Positions 7,499 through 15,102 are shown, numbered from the stretch's first letter. The stretch is 19,638 bases of DNA from Methanoperedens sp049303315 (GCA_049303315.1 JBAQMZ010000026.1:1-19638), one strand, 5' to 3'. Notes: generated by a model from the letters alone, not told the origin. Translations and numbers: made by a program.

Positions 7499-8947
7499 TT
7501 AGCTTTTTTCTATCTTTTTCATTATTTCTTCATACAATTTGCACCATTCATCAAACCCGCATCCTGAGTTTGACGGCAAGCCGTCCCTGAATTCGCGGAC
7601 CAGGTTAAAATACCCCTCCGGGAACCACGGCGCTTTGAAATCAAACTGGTCGAAGTCACCCCAGTCTTCAAGCGTATCAAGAGGTTTTAACCCGTTCTCA
7701 AGCGCCATTTCATAGAGTTTCGTATTCGGGTAAGGAGTAAAGAACGACAGCAGTATATCAACATGTTCCAGTTTTTCCTTTCTACCATAAACACAAATGA
7801 TTTTATGGATTTCGTTTAAAGTGCTTTTTACCTCTTCCTTTGCATCCACGCCCGAAATACCGACCATGAACGAGCCGCGGATGTCGATATCATGTTTTAT
7901 GCACTTATCGATGCAGGTTTTAATCTGTCTCACCTTCGCGCCTTTGTTCATCGCATCCAGCGCATCCTGGAGCCCGCTTTCAAACCCGATGAAAATCTCG
8001 CGTATTCCGGCTTTGCGTGCAAGCGCCCACAGCTCATCGTCCATGCGCGCAAGCTTCTCCATCCTGCCGTTGACGCTCGTAAGACGAATGCCGGGGTCTT
8101 TCTCAATTAAAAGCTCACACAATTCTTTCAGGCGTATTGAATTCAGGAAGAAATCACTGTCCCGCATCATGAATGTATCGATATTGTAGGTCTTTGCCAG
8201 ATATTCGAGTTCCGAAACAACTTTTTGCGGCGCAAGTCCTGACCAAAGTCTTCCGCAAAAGACAGGTTCTGAGCAGAAATCGCATCCCGAAGCGCAGCCC
8301 TGGCTGGCGTAATAATCAAGGCAGAGTGAGCCGTATTTATAACCCTTGATGTGCCGCTCGACGTCCACCATATCATAAGGAATCGATGGAAATAGATTGA
8401 TATTTTCAAATTTCCGGTCAGGGTTGTTTATGAGGCGAACTCCATCTTTGTATGATACCCCCGGAATCCCGCCAAGGGATTTATTATCGCGAAGCCTGTG
8501 AACCACTTCTTTAAAAGTTAGTTCTCCCTGTCCCCGTACAACTATGTCGATATAAGGGTTTTCCAGTGTTTGCACTGGCTCTGTTGAGGGGTGATAACCT
8601 CCCCAGATAACAGGAAGCGCAGGATATTTCTCTTTGACAGCGGCACAAACGTCAATCCCGTCGTGAATCTGGTAGCATGTCATGCTGCTGACACCAAGAC
8701 AGAGCGCATTTTCGCATGCAGTGAGAATCTGCTCTTTATATTCGCTATCCACTACTGCATTGATAATCTTAACATTGAAATCATCCTTAACCATTCTTGC
8801 GAGGGCAAGAAGCGACAGCGGAACATTGACGAGCGGGACCTGAAGGGATGTGGTTTGTTTGTTTATGATAGCAACAGGATGTTTTACAGGCATCGGATTG
8901 AACAAGATGATGGTGTTTTTATCTTTTTTCACGCTCATGGGATTCAT
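7499..8947 (-). CDS. B12-binding-domain radical SAM protein
   Basis: This is a two-part enzyme. An N-terminal cobalamin-binding-type Rossmann domain (about 1-150) carries the usual IWGGYHPSTEP at 114-124 and RGQGELTF at 138-145. A radical SAM barrel (about 205-420) carries the [4Fe-4S] motif C218-x3-C222-x2-C225 (CASGCDFC). A later GFESGLQD motif is also typical. Length (482) is normal. Members modify lipids, cofactors, peptides or antibiotics; the substrate cannot be deduced here. The N-terminal domain lacks a DxHxxG motif, which is common in this class. ATG 8947 and ATG 8938 are both possible; a TATA box at 8967-8973 predicts a transcript starting at about 8945, making it leaderless. It is divergent from the Smr gene. 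Confidence 0.88.
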   Translation of the reverse strand: MNPMSVKKDKNTIILFNPMPVKHPVAIINKQTTSLQVPLVNVPLSLLALARMVKDDFNVKIINAVVDSEYKEQILTACENALCLGVSSMTCYQIHDGIDVCAAVKEKYPALPVIWGGYHPSTEPVQTLENPYIDIVVRGQGELTFKEVVHRLRDNKSLGGIPGVSYKDGVRLINNPDRKFENINLFPSIPYDMVDVERHIKGYKYGSLCLDYYASQGCASGCDFCSEPVFCGRLWSGLAPQKVVSELEYLAKTYNIDTFMMRDSDFFLNSIRLKELCELLIEKDPGIRLTSVNGRMEKLARMDDELWALARKAGIREIFIGFESGLQDALDAMNKGAKVRQIKTCIDKCIKHDIDIRGSFMVGISGVDAKEEVKSTLNEIHKIICVYGRKEKLEHVDILLSFFTPYPNTKLYEMALENGLKPLDTLEDWGDFDQFDFKAPWFPEGYFNLVREFRDGLPSNSGCGFDEWCKLYEEIMKKIEKS

Positions 8948-8966
8948 TCTAATAATGCCTGTTTCG

Positions 8967-8973
8967 ATTTATA
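8967..8973 (-). promoter_or_regulatory. TATA box of the radical SAM gene
   Basis: TATAAAT on the minus strand, centred about 23 bases before the ATG at 8947; no ribosome site lies between, which fits a leaderless transcript. Confidence 0.4.
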
Positions 8974-8998
8974 GGATTCGTATGAAAACGCAACAAAA

Positions 8999-9008
8999 TT
9001 TTAAATAA
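8999..9008 (+). promoter_or_regulatory. TATA box of the Smr-Nog1 operon
   Basis: TTTTAAATAA-type element centred about 30 bases before the ATG at 9034; the predicted transcript has at most a few leader bases. Confidence 0.4.
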
Positions 9009-9033
9009 GTTATGCAATAATACCTGTCCTCTT

Positions 9034-9387
9034 ATGGCATGGTTCGAAGTGGATATATTCAACAGCTGTGTTGAGGTTGACCTGCATGATTATTCCCGCA
9101 TGACCGCAATCCAGGTTGCGCGCGAGAAAATAAAAGAAGCCTATGAACATGGATTCAGGTTTATCAGGTTGATACACGGCTCGGCAAATATCACGAATAA
9201 AAAAGACGGCGGCAGTATCAAATTCGCATTGCGTTCCATGTTAAATAACGGGGGACTTAATAATTGGGTGGAAGAGAAAGGGTCAAAGAATCACAGGCTA
9301 ATGGATGAATCCATGATACTTGCGCTTCGAAAAAATCCAAAGCCAGGGGATGGGGAATGGAAAGAGATGCCGATGGATGAATATTGA
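9034..9387 (+). CDS. Smr-domain protein
   Basis: 117 residues, essentially a single Smr domain as found at the C-terminus of MutS2 and in stand-alone small proteins that bind or cut nucleic acid. Visible motifs are VEVDLHDYSRMTAIQVAREK at 13-32 (the DLH strand) and IRLIHGSANI at 44-53 (the HG motif), followed by KFALRSML. The usual DLHG reads DLHD here. Recent work on the family links Smr nucleases to cleavage of mRNA at stalled or collided ribosomes; such a role would be inference. The 3' end overlaps the next gene by 11 bases, so it is translationally coupled to the Nog1-like GTPase. Confidence 0.8.
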   Translation: MAWFEVDIFNSCVEVDLHDYSRMTAIQVAREKIKEAYEHGFRFIRLIHGSANITNKKDGGSIKFALRSMLNNGGLNNWVEEKGSKNHRLMDESMILALRKNPKPGDGEWKEMPMDEY

Positions 9388-10411
9388 CGGATATGAAGTT
9401 ATAATACCAAGAGGCTTTTTATCTCCAAACTGCATCTTAAGCCCAATGATATTCGAAAAAGTCCCAACAGTCCCGACAGCAGACGAACTCCTTGACAAAT
9501 CCTTCCGGCGCGCCACAAGAGCCAAGCGCGGGAAGCAAATCCTTGACCGCGAGTCAAAGCTGAAAGCCGAGGAATCCATGCTGCTGACTGCTGCAAACAT
9601 ACTCACCGATAATCTTGTGAGCATCGTCAGGAAATTCCCGAGCTTTGACCAGATGCCCCTATTTTACCTCGATCTTGCCGAGATACTCGTAGGAGTCGAA
9701 GAGATGAAAATGAACCTCGCATCTGTGCAATGGGCTGGAACCAAAATTCACGAGCTGGCGAGGAAATATGTTGGCATGATGCGCGATGCCGATGATGCAA
9801 AGGTGGTGCGCAAGCAGGCGTTCGGCAGGATATCCTCTATAGTTGAGAGCATTGACGGCAACCTGCGCTTCCTGAACGAGGCACGAAATAAGCTAAGGAA
9901 ACTGCCTGCCATTGATGATTCCCCGGCACTTGTGATTGCAGGTTACCCAAATGTAGGCAAATCCAGTTTCGTGGCCCTTGTGAGCAGCGCGCGGCCCGAG
10001 ATAGCCCCGTATCCTTTTACCACAAAAGGGCTTGCAGTGGGGCATTTCACAAGGAACGGGATACGGTACCAGGTCATCGATACACCGGGGCTGCTTGACC
10101 GACCGCTTGAGGAAAGGAACGAGATTGAGCTTCAGGCGATTTCAGCCCTGAAGCATGTGGGGAAGGTCATTCTTTATATCATCGACCCCTCGGAGACCTG
10201 CGGTTATACGCTGGAAAAACAGATGCATCTCCTTCTGGAGATAAGAAAAGAGTTTGCTGTGCCGATACTGGTGGTGGCGAATAAGACCGATATTTCAGCG
10301 CCGGTTGAGGGCGCGGATACGGGCATGTCCACGCTTACCGGTGAGGGTGTGGAGGCAGTGCTTGAGAGGCTTTTTAAGATGGTTACGGTTATCGATGATG
10401 TCCAGATTTAA
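9377..10411 (+). CDS. Nog1-like GTPase
   Basis: An Obg/Nog1-type GTPase with an N-terminal helical Nog1 domain (about 1-175) and a G domain (about 183-344). G1 is GYPNVGKSS at 189-197, the switch I threonines are in PFTTKG at 213-218, G3 is DTPG at 235-238 and G4 is NKTD at 302-305. Nog1 assists large ribosomal subunit assembly; the archaeal form, as here, ends after the G domain and lacks the long eukaryotic C-terminal extension. The frame is open from 9320, but the ATG at 9377 gives the natural family start and an 11-base overlap with the Smr gene. T7 at 10427-10433 just after the stop looks like a terminator. Confidence 0.88.
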   Translation: MNIDGYEVIIPRGFLSPNCILSPMIFEKVPTVPTADELLDKSFRRATRAKRGKQILDRESKLKAEESMLLTAANILTDNLVSIVRKFPSFDQMPLFYLDLAEILVGVEEMKMNLASVQWAGTKIHELARKYVGMMRDADDAKVVRKQAFGRISSIVESIDGNLRFLNEARNKLRKLPAIDDSPALVIAGYPNVGKSSFVALVSSARPEIAPYPFTTKGLAVGHFTRNGIRYQVIDTPGLLDRPLEERNEIELQAISALKHVGKVILYIIDPSETCGYTLEKQMHLLLEIRKEFAVPILVVANKTDISAPVEGADTGMSTLTGEGVEAVLERLFKMVTVIDDVQI

Positions 10412-10426
10412 CTAAACCATTGAGGA

Positions 10427-10433
10427 TTTTTTT
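10427..10433 (+). terminator. Oligo-T terminator after the Nog1-like gene
   Basis: A run of seven T begins 16 bases after the stop codon, the usual form of an archaeal terminator. No hairpin is needed or seen. Confidence 0.45.
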
Positions 10434-10463
10434 CTCGACAGACTCCCAGCCGCATGAAAAAGG

Positions 10464-10475
10464 TAATATATAACG
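10464..10475 (+). promoter_or_regulatory. TATA box of the CPKC-protein gene
   Basis: TAATATATAAC-type element about 40 bases before the ATG at 10512. The ribosome site GGAG just before 10503 falls between them with suitable spacing. Confidence 0.45.
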
Positions 10476-10511
10476 AAAACAAAATATAGGATTAACATTG
10501 GAGTGGTTATT

Positions 10512-10997
10512 ATGGATAAACTTTACGAAGAATCTGAAACCGGTTGCTGCCCGAGATTTGAACCAGCGCCGTGGAATGAAAAAGAAATCGCCTGGCATGA
10601 TAAATTGTTCCTCAAAGACCATGTGACAAGCTTTTTGCATATCCCGTTGAACATGAATAAAATCATGGTAAAAAACATGGAACGGATTAAAGAAGCAAAT
10701 GCCCTTGCCCCCGAGCCGCTTATGATTACTGACGAAAATTCCCTGTGGGGAGCCGATATTTATATTGCGGTCAGCAAGGAAGTTCCAGGGTCGGAAATGG
10801 AAAGGATATCAGGGATTTTTTTGAGTAAGGTTTTTGAAGGGCCGTATAAGAATGCAGGAAAATGGGCAAACGAAATGAAGAAGTACGTACTTTCAATAGG
10901 CAAAGAGCTCAAGAATATATATTTTTTCTATACAACCTGCCCGAAATGCGCTGAATTTTACGGCAAGAATTATGTAGTTCTTCTGGCAAAAGTTTAG
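10512..10997 (+). CDS. Conserved protein with CPKC motif, function unknown
   Basis: 161 residues from ATG 10512; a GTG at 10503 is in frame but overlaps the GGAG ribosome site, so 10512 is preferred. I recognise the sequence as a widespread, well conserved family (TGCCPRFEPAPW near the start, DENSLWGADIYIAV at 74-87, FEGPYKNAGKWANEM at 108-122, FFYTTCPKC at 138-146). Database entries often call it a hydrolase, without evidence that I know of. The middle resembles the GyrI-like small-molecule-binding fold (AraC-effector type), and the two cysteine pairs (Cys12-Cys13 and Cys143/Cys146) could bind metal or be redox-active. It has its own promoter and is followed by the thiC remnant. Confidence 0.75.
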   Translation: MDKLYEESETGCCPRFEPAPWNEKEIAWHDKLFLKDHVTSFLHIPLNMNKIMVKNMERIKEANALAPEPLMITDENSLWGADIYIAVSKEVPGSEMERISGIFLSKVFEGPYKNAGKWANEMKKYVLSIGKELKNIYFFYTTCPKCAEFYGKNYVVLLAKV

Positions 10998-11008
10998 GAA
11001 AAAACAAT

Positions 11009-11098
11009 TTATTTCTTCATCAATTCCCGCATCATCTTAATCGAGCAAAGCTCCCCGCACATGATGCGCATATTCACTTTCAGGTTCTTGGTATGAAT
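11009..11098 (-). pseudogene. Remnant of a second thiC 3' end
   Basis: On the minus strand this encodes MCGELCSIKMMRELMKK and a TAA stop (11009-11011), matching the last 17 residues of the ThiC at 12184-13449. The DNA of 11015-11063 matches 12190-12238 at 47 of 49 positions; the next 45 or so bases still match at roughly two thirds, then similarity ends. The first cysteine of the ThiC CxxCxxxxC iron-sulfur motif is lost (MRIMCGELC instead of TCSMCGELC), and an in-frame stop lies about 33 codons upstream of the TAA. It is a non-functional direct repeat of the thiC end on the far side of the MNT-HEPN cassette. Confidence 0.85.
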
Positions 11099-11112
11099 CA
11101 CCCATGCATTCT

Positions 11113-11160
11113 ATTTTATCATACGATAGTATTATATATCATACGCTCGTATGATAAAAT
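11113..11160 (+). promoter_or_regulatory. Promoter and palindromic operator of the MNT-HEPN module
   Basis: A perfect 14-bp inverted repeat, ATTTTATCATACGA (11113-11126) and its complement (11147-11160), ends directly at the ATG. Inside it a second copy of the half-site TATCATACG (11137-11145) forms a 9-bp palindrome with CGTATGATA (11148-11156). The half-sites at 11117 and 11137 are 20 bp apart, about two helical turns. The TATA box (TATTATATAT, 11129-11138) lies between them, so bound repressor would block TBP. The TATA position predicts a start at or next to the ATG, i.e. a leaderless mRNA. Confidence 0.75.
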
Positions 11161-11727
11161 ATGCTATCTGAATGGAGAAAATTCAAGGGATGGGTTATTT
11201 TAGAATTTTTTCTCTCGAATCCGTATACTAAAGTGCATATCAAAAAGCTGGCAAGAGAATTAAACCTGAGCCCACAGACTTCCAATAGGTACATGAGACT
11301 CTATGAAGCTGAAAAACTACTGGAATCGGAATCCATAGGAAACCTGATTCAATTCAGTTTGAACAATAGGCGCCCTTTAGTTAAAGAATGGAAAAGATTA
11401 TATTTTAATTTAGTTTTACACGAGAGCAATTTCTTAGATAATTTTGTTCAGCATAACCCTAGTACAATCAACATACTCCTTTACGGTAGTCATGCTGCTG
11501 GAGAATACTCAGATAAAAGCGATATAGACATGCTTGTAATCGCGCAGAACAAAAAAATCGACTTGTCCGCCGTAAAAAATTTAGAAATCCAATTAAATAA
11601 AGAAGTACAGGTAAGTGTATATACTATCGGAGAGTGGAGAAGACTTATTAAAAAGGAAGATCCTTTTGTAAAGTCTGTATTAAGCAAACATATTTTGCTT
11701 TTTGGAGAGATACTTGACAGTAAATAA
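11161..11727 (+). CDS. HTH-nucleotidyltransferase fusion (MNT-type probable antitoxin)
   Basis: 188 residues. An N-terminal winged HTH (about 5-70; KVHIKKLARELNLSPQTSNR holds the helix-turn-helix) is fused to a minimal nucleotidyltransferase domain (about 100-160). The catalytic signature is LLYGSHAAGEYSDKSDIDML, with Gly109-Ser110 and Asp121/Asp123. The third acidic residue expected on a later strand is not evident (EVQVSVYT at 148-155). In MntA-HepT systems the MNT protein neutralises its HEPN partner by adding AMP. Here the HTH suggests that it also represses its own promoter through the palindromes just upstream. The next gene, a HEPN protein, overlaps its end. The base composition is much more AT-rich than flanking thiC and the CPKC gene, a sign of transfer. 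Confidence 0.85.
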   Translation: MLSEWRKFKGWVILEFFLSNPYTKVHIKKLARELNLSPQTSNRYMRLYEAEKLLESESIGNLIQFSLNNRRPLVKEWKRLYFNLVLHESNFLDNFVQHNPSTINILLYGSHAAGEYSDKSDIDMLVIAQNKKIDLSAVKNLEIQLNKEVQVSVYTIGEWRRLIKKEDPFVKSVLSKHILLFGEILDSK

Positions 11728-12148
11728 TATCAGTGATTGCTTTGAAAAAGGCCTATTAAGGAAAAGCAGAGTGGATAAGGAACGCGCTGCTGGATCATTA
11801 AAAATCGCTGAGAAATTCTTGAATGAGGCAAAAGGGAACATCAAAATGGGCTATTGCGATGCAGCGTTTCTTTTAGCCTACAATTCCATGTTTCATAGCG
11901 CGAGAACACTTATTTTTCTGGATGGAATAACTGAAAGAAGCCATTTCTGTATGATCACTTATTTGTTAGAAAAATATAGAACAAACGCAATAATACATTC
12001 CTATCTTGAAATATTGGATACTTACAGGATTGTCAGGCATAAAATACAGTACAGTGGTGAGCAATGCGGTGAATCTGATGCCCAGGAAATAGTAGATGAT
12101 GCTGTTGGATTTTTAAAGGCTGTTCAAGACTTATTTATCAATACTTAG
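11714..12148 (+). CDS. HEPN-domain protein (probable toxin of the MNT-HEPN pair)
   Basis: About 144 residues from TTG 11714, chosen because GGAGAGA (11704-11710) is correctly spaced before it; no ATG is available upstream, and the product then starts near NNISDCFEKG as in relatives. It overlaps the MNT gene by 14 bases. The HEPN helical bundle is seen in AAFLLAYNSMFHSARTLIF (50-68) and in the active-site-like stretch YRIVRHKIQY (104-113). The canonical Rx4-6H motif of HEPN RNases is not exact: the Arg/His/Tyr cluster reads RxxRHxxxY. HEPN toxins of such pairs are RNases acting on tRNA or mRNA; that activity is inferred. It is AT-rich like its partner. The stop lies 36 bases before the thiC stop, convergently. 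Confidence 0.8.
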   Translation: MTVNNISDCFEKGLLRKSRVDKERAAGSLKIAEKFLNEAKGNIKMGYCDAAFLLAYNSMFHSARTLIFLDGITERSHFCMITYLLEKYRTNAIIHSYLEILDTYRIVRHKIQYSGEQCGESDAQEIVDDAVGFLKAVQDLFINT

Positions 12149-12183
12149 CACAGGATACAACAATAGAATCCAGTTTCAGCTAC

Positions 12184-13449
12184 TCACTTCTTCATCAATT
12201 CCCGCATCATCTTAATCGAACAAAGCTCTCCGCACATGCTGCACGTATCCACGTTCCTGCTCCGTGCATGAATATCCTTTGCCTTCTCGCTGTCAATCGC
12301 AAGACTGAACTGCCGGCTCCAATCCAGGTCCCTGCGCGCTAATGCCATCTCGCGGTCAGAAGCGCGCGCCCTTTCCCGGACGCCTTCTTTCACAAGGTCG
12401 GCAGCATGCGCGGCAATTCGTGTAACGATTGTGCCTTCCTTGATATCATCGACAGAAGGCAGTGCGAGGTGTTCGGCAGGCGTGGTCATGCACAGGAAAT
12501 CCGCGCCGTGCATTCCTGCGACAGTCCCGCCGATGGCGGCTGTAATGTGGTCGTAGCCGGGCGCAATATCGGTGACCAGCGGGCCGAGAAGATAAATCGG
12601 CGCGTTTCCGGTGAGGTGTTTCATTGCGGTCACGGATAACCCTATCTCGTCAATCGGGACATGCCCCGGCCCCTCAACAATTGTCTGGACACCGGCTGCC
12701 CGCGACTTTTTCACAAGCTCGCCGAGAATAATAAACTCCTCGAATTTCGCCCTGTCCGAAGCATCATTGATGCAGCCCGGTCGCATGCCGTCGCCGAGGC
12801 TTATTGTCAGGTCGTATTCTCTTGCAATCTCAAGCAGGTAATCATATTCGGAATAAAATGGGTTCTCCCTGTCATTATGTTTCATCCACGCTATTGTGAA
12901 AGCGCCGCCGCGGCTCACAACATCAAGTATCCTTTCACTTTTTTTCAGGCGCTCAAAGGATGCAAGCGTCACGCCTGCATGGATTGTGACAAAATCGATG
13001 CCGTCATCCGCATGCTTCCTTACTGCATTGAACATATCGTCAGAGGTCATATTTTCGATGCCCTTTCCTGCCGCCTGGTATATCGGGACCGAGCCCACTG
13101 GAATGCTCACGGCGTCGATAATGCGTTTCCGTATCAAGTCGAGGTCGCCGCCTGTGGACAGGTCCATTATGGTATCTGCGCCGTATTTTTCAGCGGTTTC
13201 TGCTTTTTTTACCTCAGCCTCGATATCAACATAATCCCTGGATGTGCCCACGTTTGCGTTAATCTTGGTACGCATTAATTTGCCGATGCCCATGGGTTCG
13301 GATTTGCTATTGATATTTTTGGGGATAACGAGCAGCCCCTGCGCCACAAGAGCTCTTATAGCATCGGCATTGACTCCCTCTTTTGCAGCGACTGATTTTA
13401 TCTCTTTTGTCACGATTCCGGCGTGAGCCATTTCCATTAAAGTTGTCAT
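12184..13449 (-). CDS. thiC: Phosphomethylpyrimidine synthase ThiC
   Basis: ThiC is a radical SAM enzyme converting aminoimidazole ribotide to hydroxymethylpyrimidine phosphate in thiamine synthesis. The 421-residue product is the short archaeal form. Diagnostic stretches are DTIMDLSTGGDL, SVPIYQAAGKG, FVTIHAGVT, SLGDGMRPGCINDASD, VEGPGHVPI, LGPLVTDIAPGYDHI and the C-terminal CxxCxxxxC cluster (CSMCGELC). The frame is open to 13482, but ATG 13449 fits the family start (MTTLMEMAHAGIVTKE) and overlaps the herA stop as ATGA, so translation is coupled to herA. No TPP riboswitch can precede it because its 5' side is coding. Its last 50 bases are repeated at 11015-11063. Confidence 0.96.
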   Translation of the reverse strand: MTTLMEMAHAGIVTKEIKSVAAKEGVNADAIRALVAQGLLVIPKNINSKSEPMGIGKLMRTKINANVGTSRDYVDIEAEVKKAETAEKYGADTIMDLSTGGDLDLIRKRIIDAVSIPVGSVPIYQAAGKGIENMTSDDMFNAVRKHADDGIDFVTIHAGVTLASFERLKKSERILDVVSRGGAFTIAWMKHNDRENPFYSEYDYLLEIAREYDLTISLGDGMRPGCINDASDRAKFEEFIILGELVKKSRAAGVQTIVEGPGHVPIDEIGLSVTAMKHLTGNAPIYLLGPLVTDIAPGYDHITAAIGGTVAGMHGADFLCMTTPAEHLALPSVDDIKEGTIVTRIAAHAADLVKEGVRERARASDREMALARRDLDWSRQFSLAIDSEKAKDIHARSRNVDTCSMCGELCSIKMMRELMKK

Positions 13450-15077
13450 TCCTTCCTCGACCCGAACATTTTTTGATACCATTTCATTTCACGTTTAGTC
13501 CTTGATTTTTTTACGCTTTCCTTGCCAGCTTCTTCTTTTTTTTGTTCAGTCTTTACTTCAGGTTCCTGCGTTTGCGGCACTTCCTTTTTCTTCTCCGCAT
13601 CGGGTGCTTTAACAACCGGCACGCTTGCTCCCCCGTGCTTGCTCTTTCGCGTCCTGATATCCACAAGTATCGGGCGTTCGATATACGTGCTTACAATCAT
13701 TGCCACGCCCGGCGAAAGGCGCTTGATGTCCTCCTCGACGTCGGAGCTGATACCTTCAAGACCTTTGCTGATGGCTTTCAGGTCGTTGGGATTCGTCACT
13801 TTCATTATTATCTGGGTATTGCACTGCGATAGGATGTTCTTGTCCACGCGTGCGGGACGCTGCGAAACAACCATGAGCCCGAGACCAAATTTCCTTCCTT
13901 CGGAAGCAATCGTTCTGAGAATATCCGAACTTACTGTTCTCTCGAATCCCTTTTCCGGGCAGAAGTTATGCGCCTCCTCCAGCACCAGCATGCAGGGAGG
14001 TATGGTATTGAGTTTTCGCGCTTCGAAAATATCGGTGCACAGCTTGGACACTATCATTGCCTGGAGGTCGGGATTCACGCCTTTCATATCAATGATAGAA
14101 GCCCTGGCTTCCTGGACGAGTTCATTGATTGTGGTGGCTTTATCAGACAATAATCCTGTTTCCCTCAGCGTTTCAAGCTTATTGATTACATTCCATTTGA
14201 CCTTGCTCTTGTTCTGCCCCACTTCAAAAATGATATCGTCAATCGTATATTTCTCTTTTTCAGCCTTGAGTTTTGAAACCGCTTCATAAAGTATGCCGGT
14301 CTCGTTCTGCGACCTGTCTTCAGAGAAAAGCTGAGTGAACTCTTTTATGCCAAGGTTTATGCCGTTTAACCTGAAAAGAGAATCGGCGGCAGGGTTGAGC
14401 AGCTTATTCGCCGGGGTGTACACTGTTATCTGTGTGGCATAACCTTTTGGGATTATTCCATATCGTTCAAATGAAGCGGGTTTATCATCATTCGGGAATT
14501 TCAATGCCGAATATTCACCATGCGGGTCGATTATCAGAAGCGGCACGTTCTTATCAAGAAGTTCTTCAAGAATAACTCCTCCCGTATAGGATTTCCCTGC
14601 GCCGGTCTTTGCAAGGATGCTGCAGTGCTTCTGCACGAGATTGTTGGCATCGAGATTGACATGGACATTCTGCCCGTCAAGGAGGCCGATATAGACATCC
14701 CCGCGCATGAGACCCAATGTTTGTTTAATGAGCAGTTCATCTGCTTTAAAGACCTTGTCTCCAGGACTGAACGGGGATTTGGGGGCGCGAAGCACCCCTT
14801 CCTTATCACGGACTCCTATCACGGTTGCGTCTGCGATGATATGTTCATTCATGTCGCCTATATTCGATGAGCCTTCCGCTACATCTACCGCTTCTTCAAC
14901 TGAGAAATCCTCGTTTGAGCTTGTGATTGTTGAGACCTGTCCAAGAGTCCAGCCGTCGGATTCATGCCAGACCTTAATGTAATCAGACCTTCTGGTTGCC
15001 AGGCTGTCTGAAACAGCGAACCTGAAATTCAAGGAGCTTGTTTTACCGAATATTACGCCTATTGAGTCCTTCGCCAT
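13446..15077 (-). CDS. herA: HerA-type bipolar DNA translocase/helicase
   Basis: 543 residues. An N-terminal HAS-barrel (about 1-100) precedes a FtsK/HerA RecA-fold ATPase. Walker A is AKTGAGKSYT at 156-165, Walker B is MLVLEEAHNF at 363-372 and the arginine-finger region is SQRPARVDKN at 405-414; VDIRTRKSKHGG follows near 472. HerA forms a hexameric ring that, with the nuclease NurA and Mre11-Rad50, resects DNA ends. None of those partners is in this window, and the gene is instead coupled to thiC. The last 60 residues are a charged Lys/Glu/Pro-rich tail, probably disordered, ending in a basic WYQKMFGSRKE. A paralogous HerA-like ATPase with another role is possible. A TATA box lies at 15103-15112. 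Confidence 0.88.
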   Translation of the reverse strand: MAKDSIGVIFGKTSSLNFRFAVSDSLATRRSDYIKVWHESDGWTLGQVSTITSSNEDFSVEEAVDVAEGSSNIGDMNEHIIADATVIGVRDKEGVLRAPKSPFSPGDKVFKADELLIKQTLGLMRGDVYIGLLDGQNVHVNLDANNLVQKHCSILAKTGAGKSYTGGVILEELLDKNVPLLIIDPHGEYSALKFPNDDKPASFERYGIIPKGYATQITVYTPANKLLNPAADSLFRLNGINLGIKEFTQLFSEDRSQNETGILYEAVSKLKAEKEKYTIDDIIFEVGQNKSKVKWNVINKLETLRETGLLSDKATTINELVQEARASIIDMKGVNPDLQAMIVSKLCTDIFEARKLNTIPPCMLVLEEAHNFCPEKGFERTVSSDILRTIASEGRKFGLGLMVVSQRPARVDKNILSQCNTQIIMKVTNPNDLKAISKGLEGISSDVEEDIKRLSPGVAMIVSTYIERPILVDIRTRKSKHGGASVPVVKAPDAEKKKEVPQTQEPEVKTEQKKEEAGKESVKKSRTKREMKWYQKMFGSRKE

Positions 15078-15102
15078 TGTGTATCAAAATTAATTCAAGA
15101 GA

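Noticed and set aside
9320..9376. Longer start for the Nog1-like GTPase at 9320
   Set aside because: It would overlap the Smr gene by 68 bases and add residues foreign to the family; ATG 9377 is well placed.
11015..11063. The thiC-like segment as a simple inserted-element terminal repeat
   Set aside because: It encodes the exact ThiC C-terminus in frame with a stop, so it is gene-derived rather than a transposon end.
12661..13278. Plus-strand open frame of 205 codons antisense to thiC
   Set aside because: The opposite strand is an unmistakable ThiC; the antisense frame is a by-product of its codon use.
13449..13482. Longer ThiC start at 13482
   Set aside because: The extra 11 residues lie inside herA and are not part of the family; ATG 13449 gives the usual ATGA coupling.
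13522..14289. Long plus-strand open frame of 255 codons antisense to herA
   Set aside because: It lies wholly inside herA, which has clear Walker motifs on the other strand. The antisense product is low-complexity Ser/Ile-rich with no motif.
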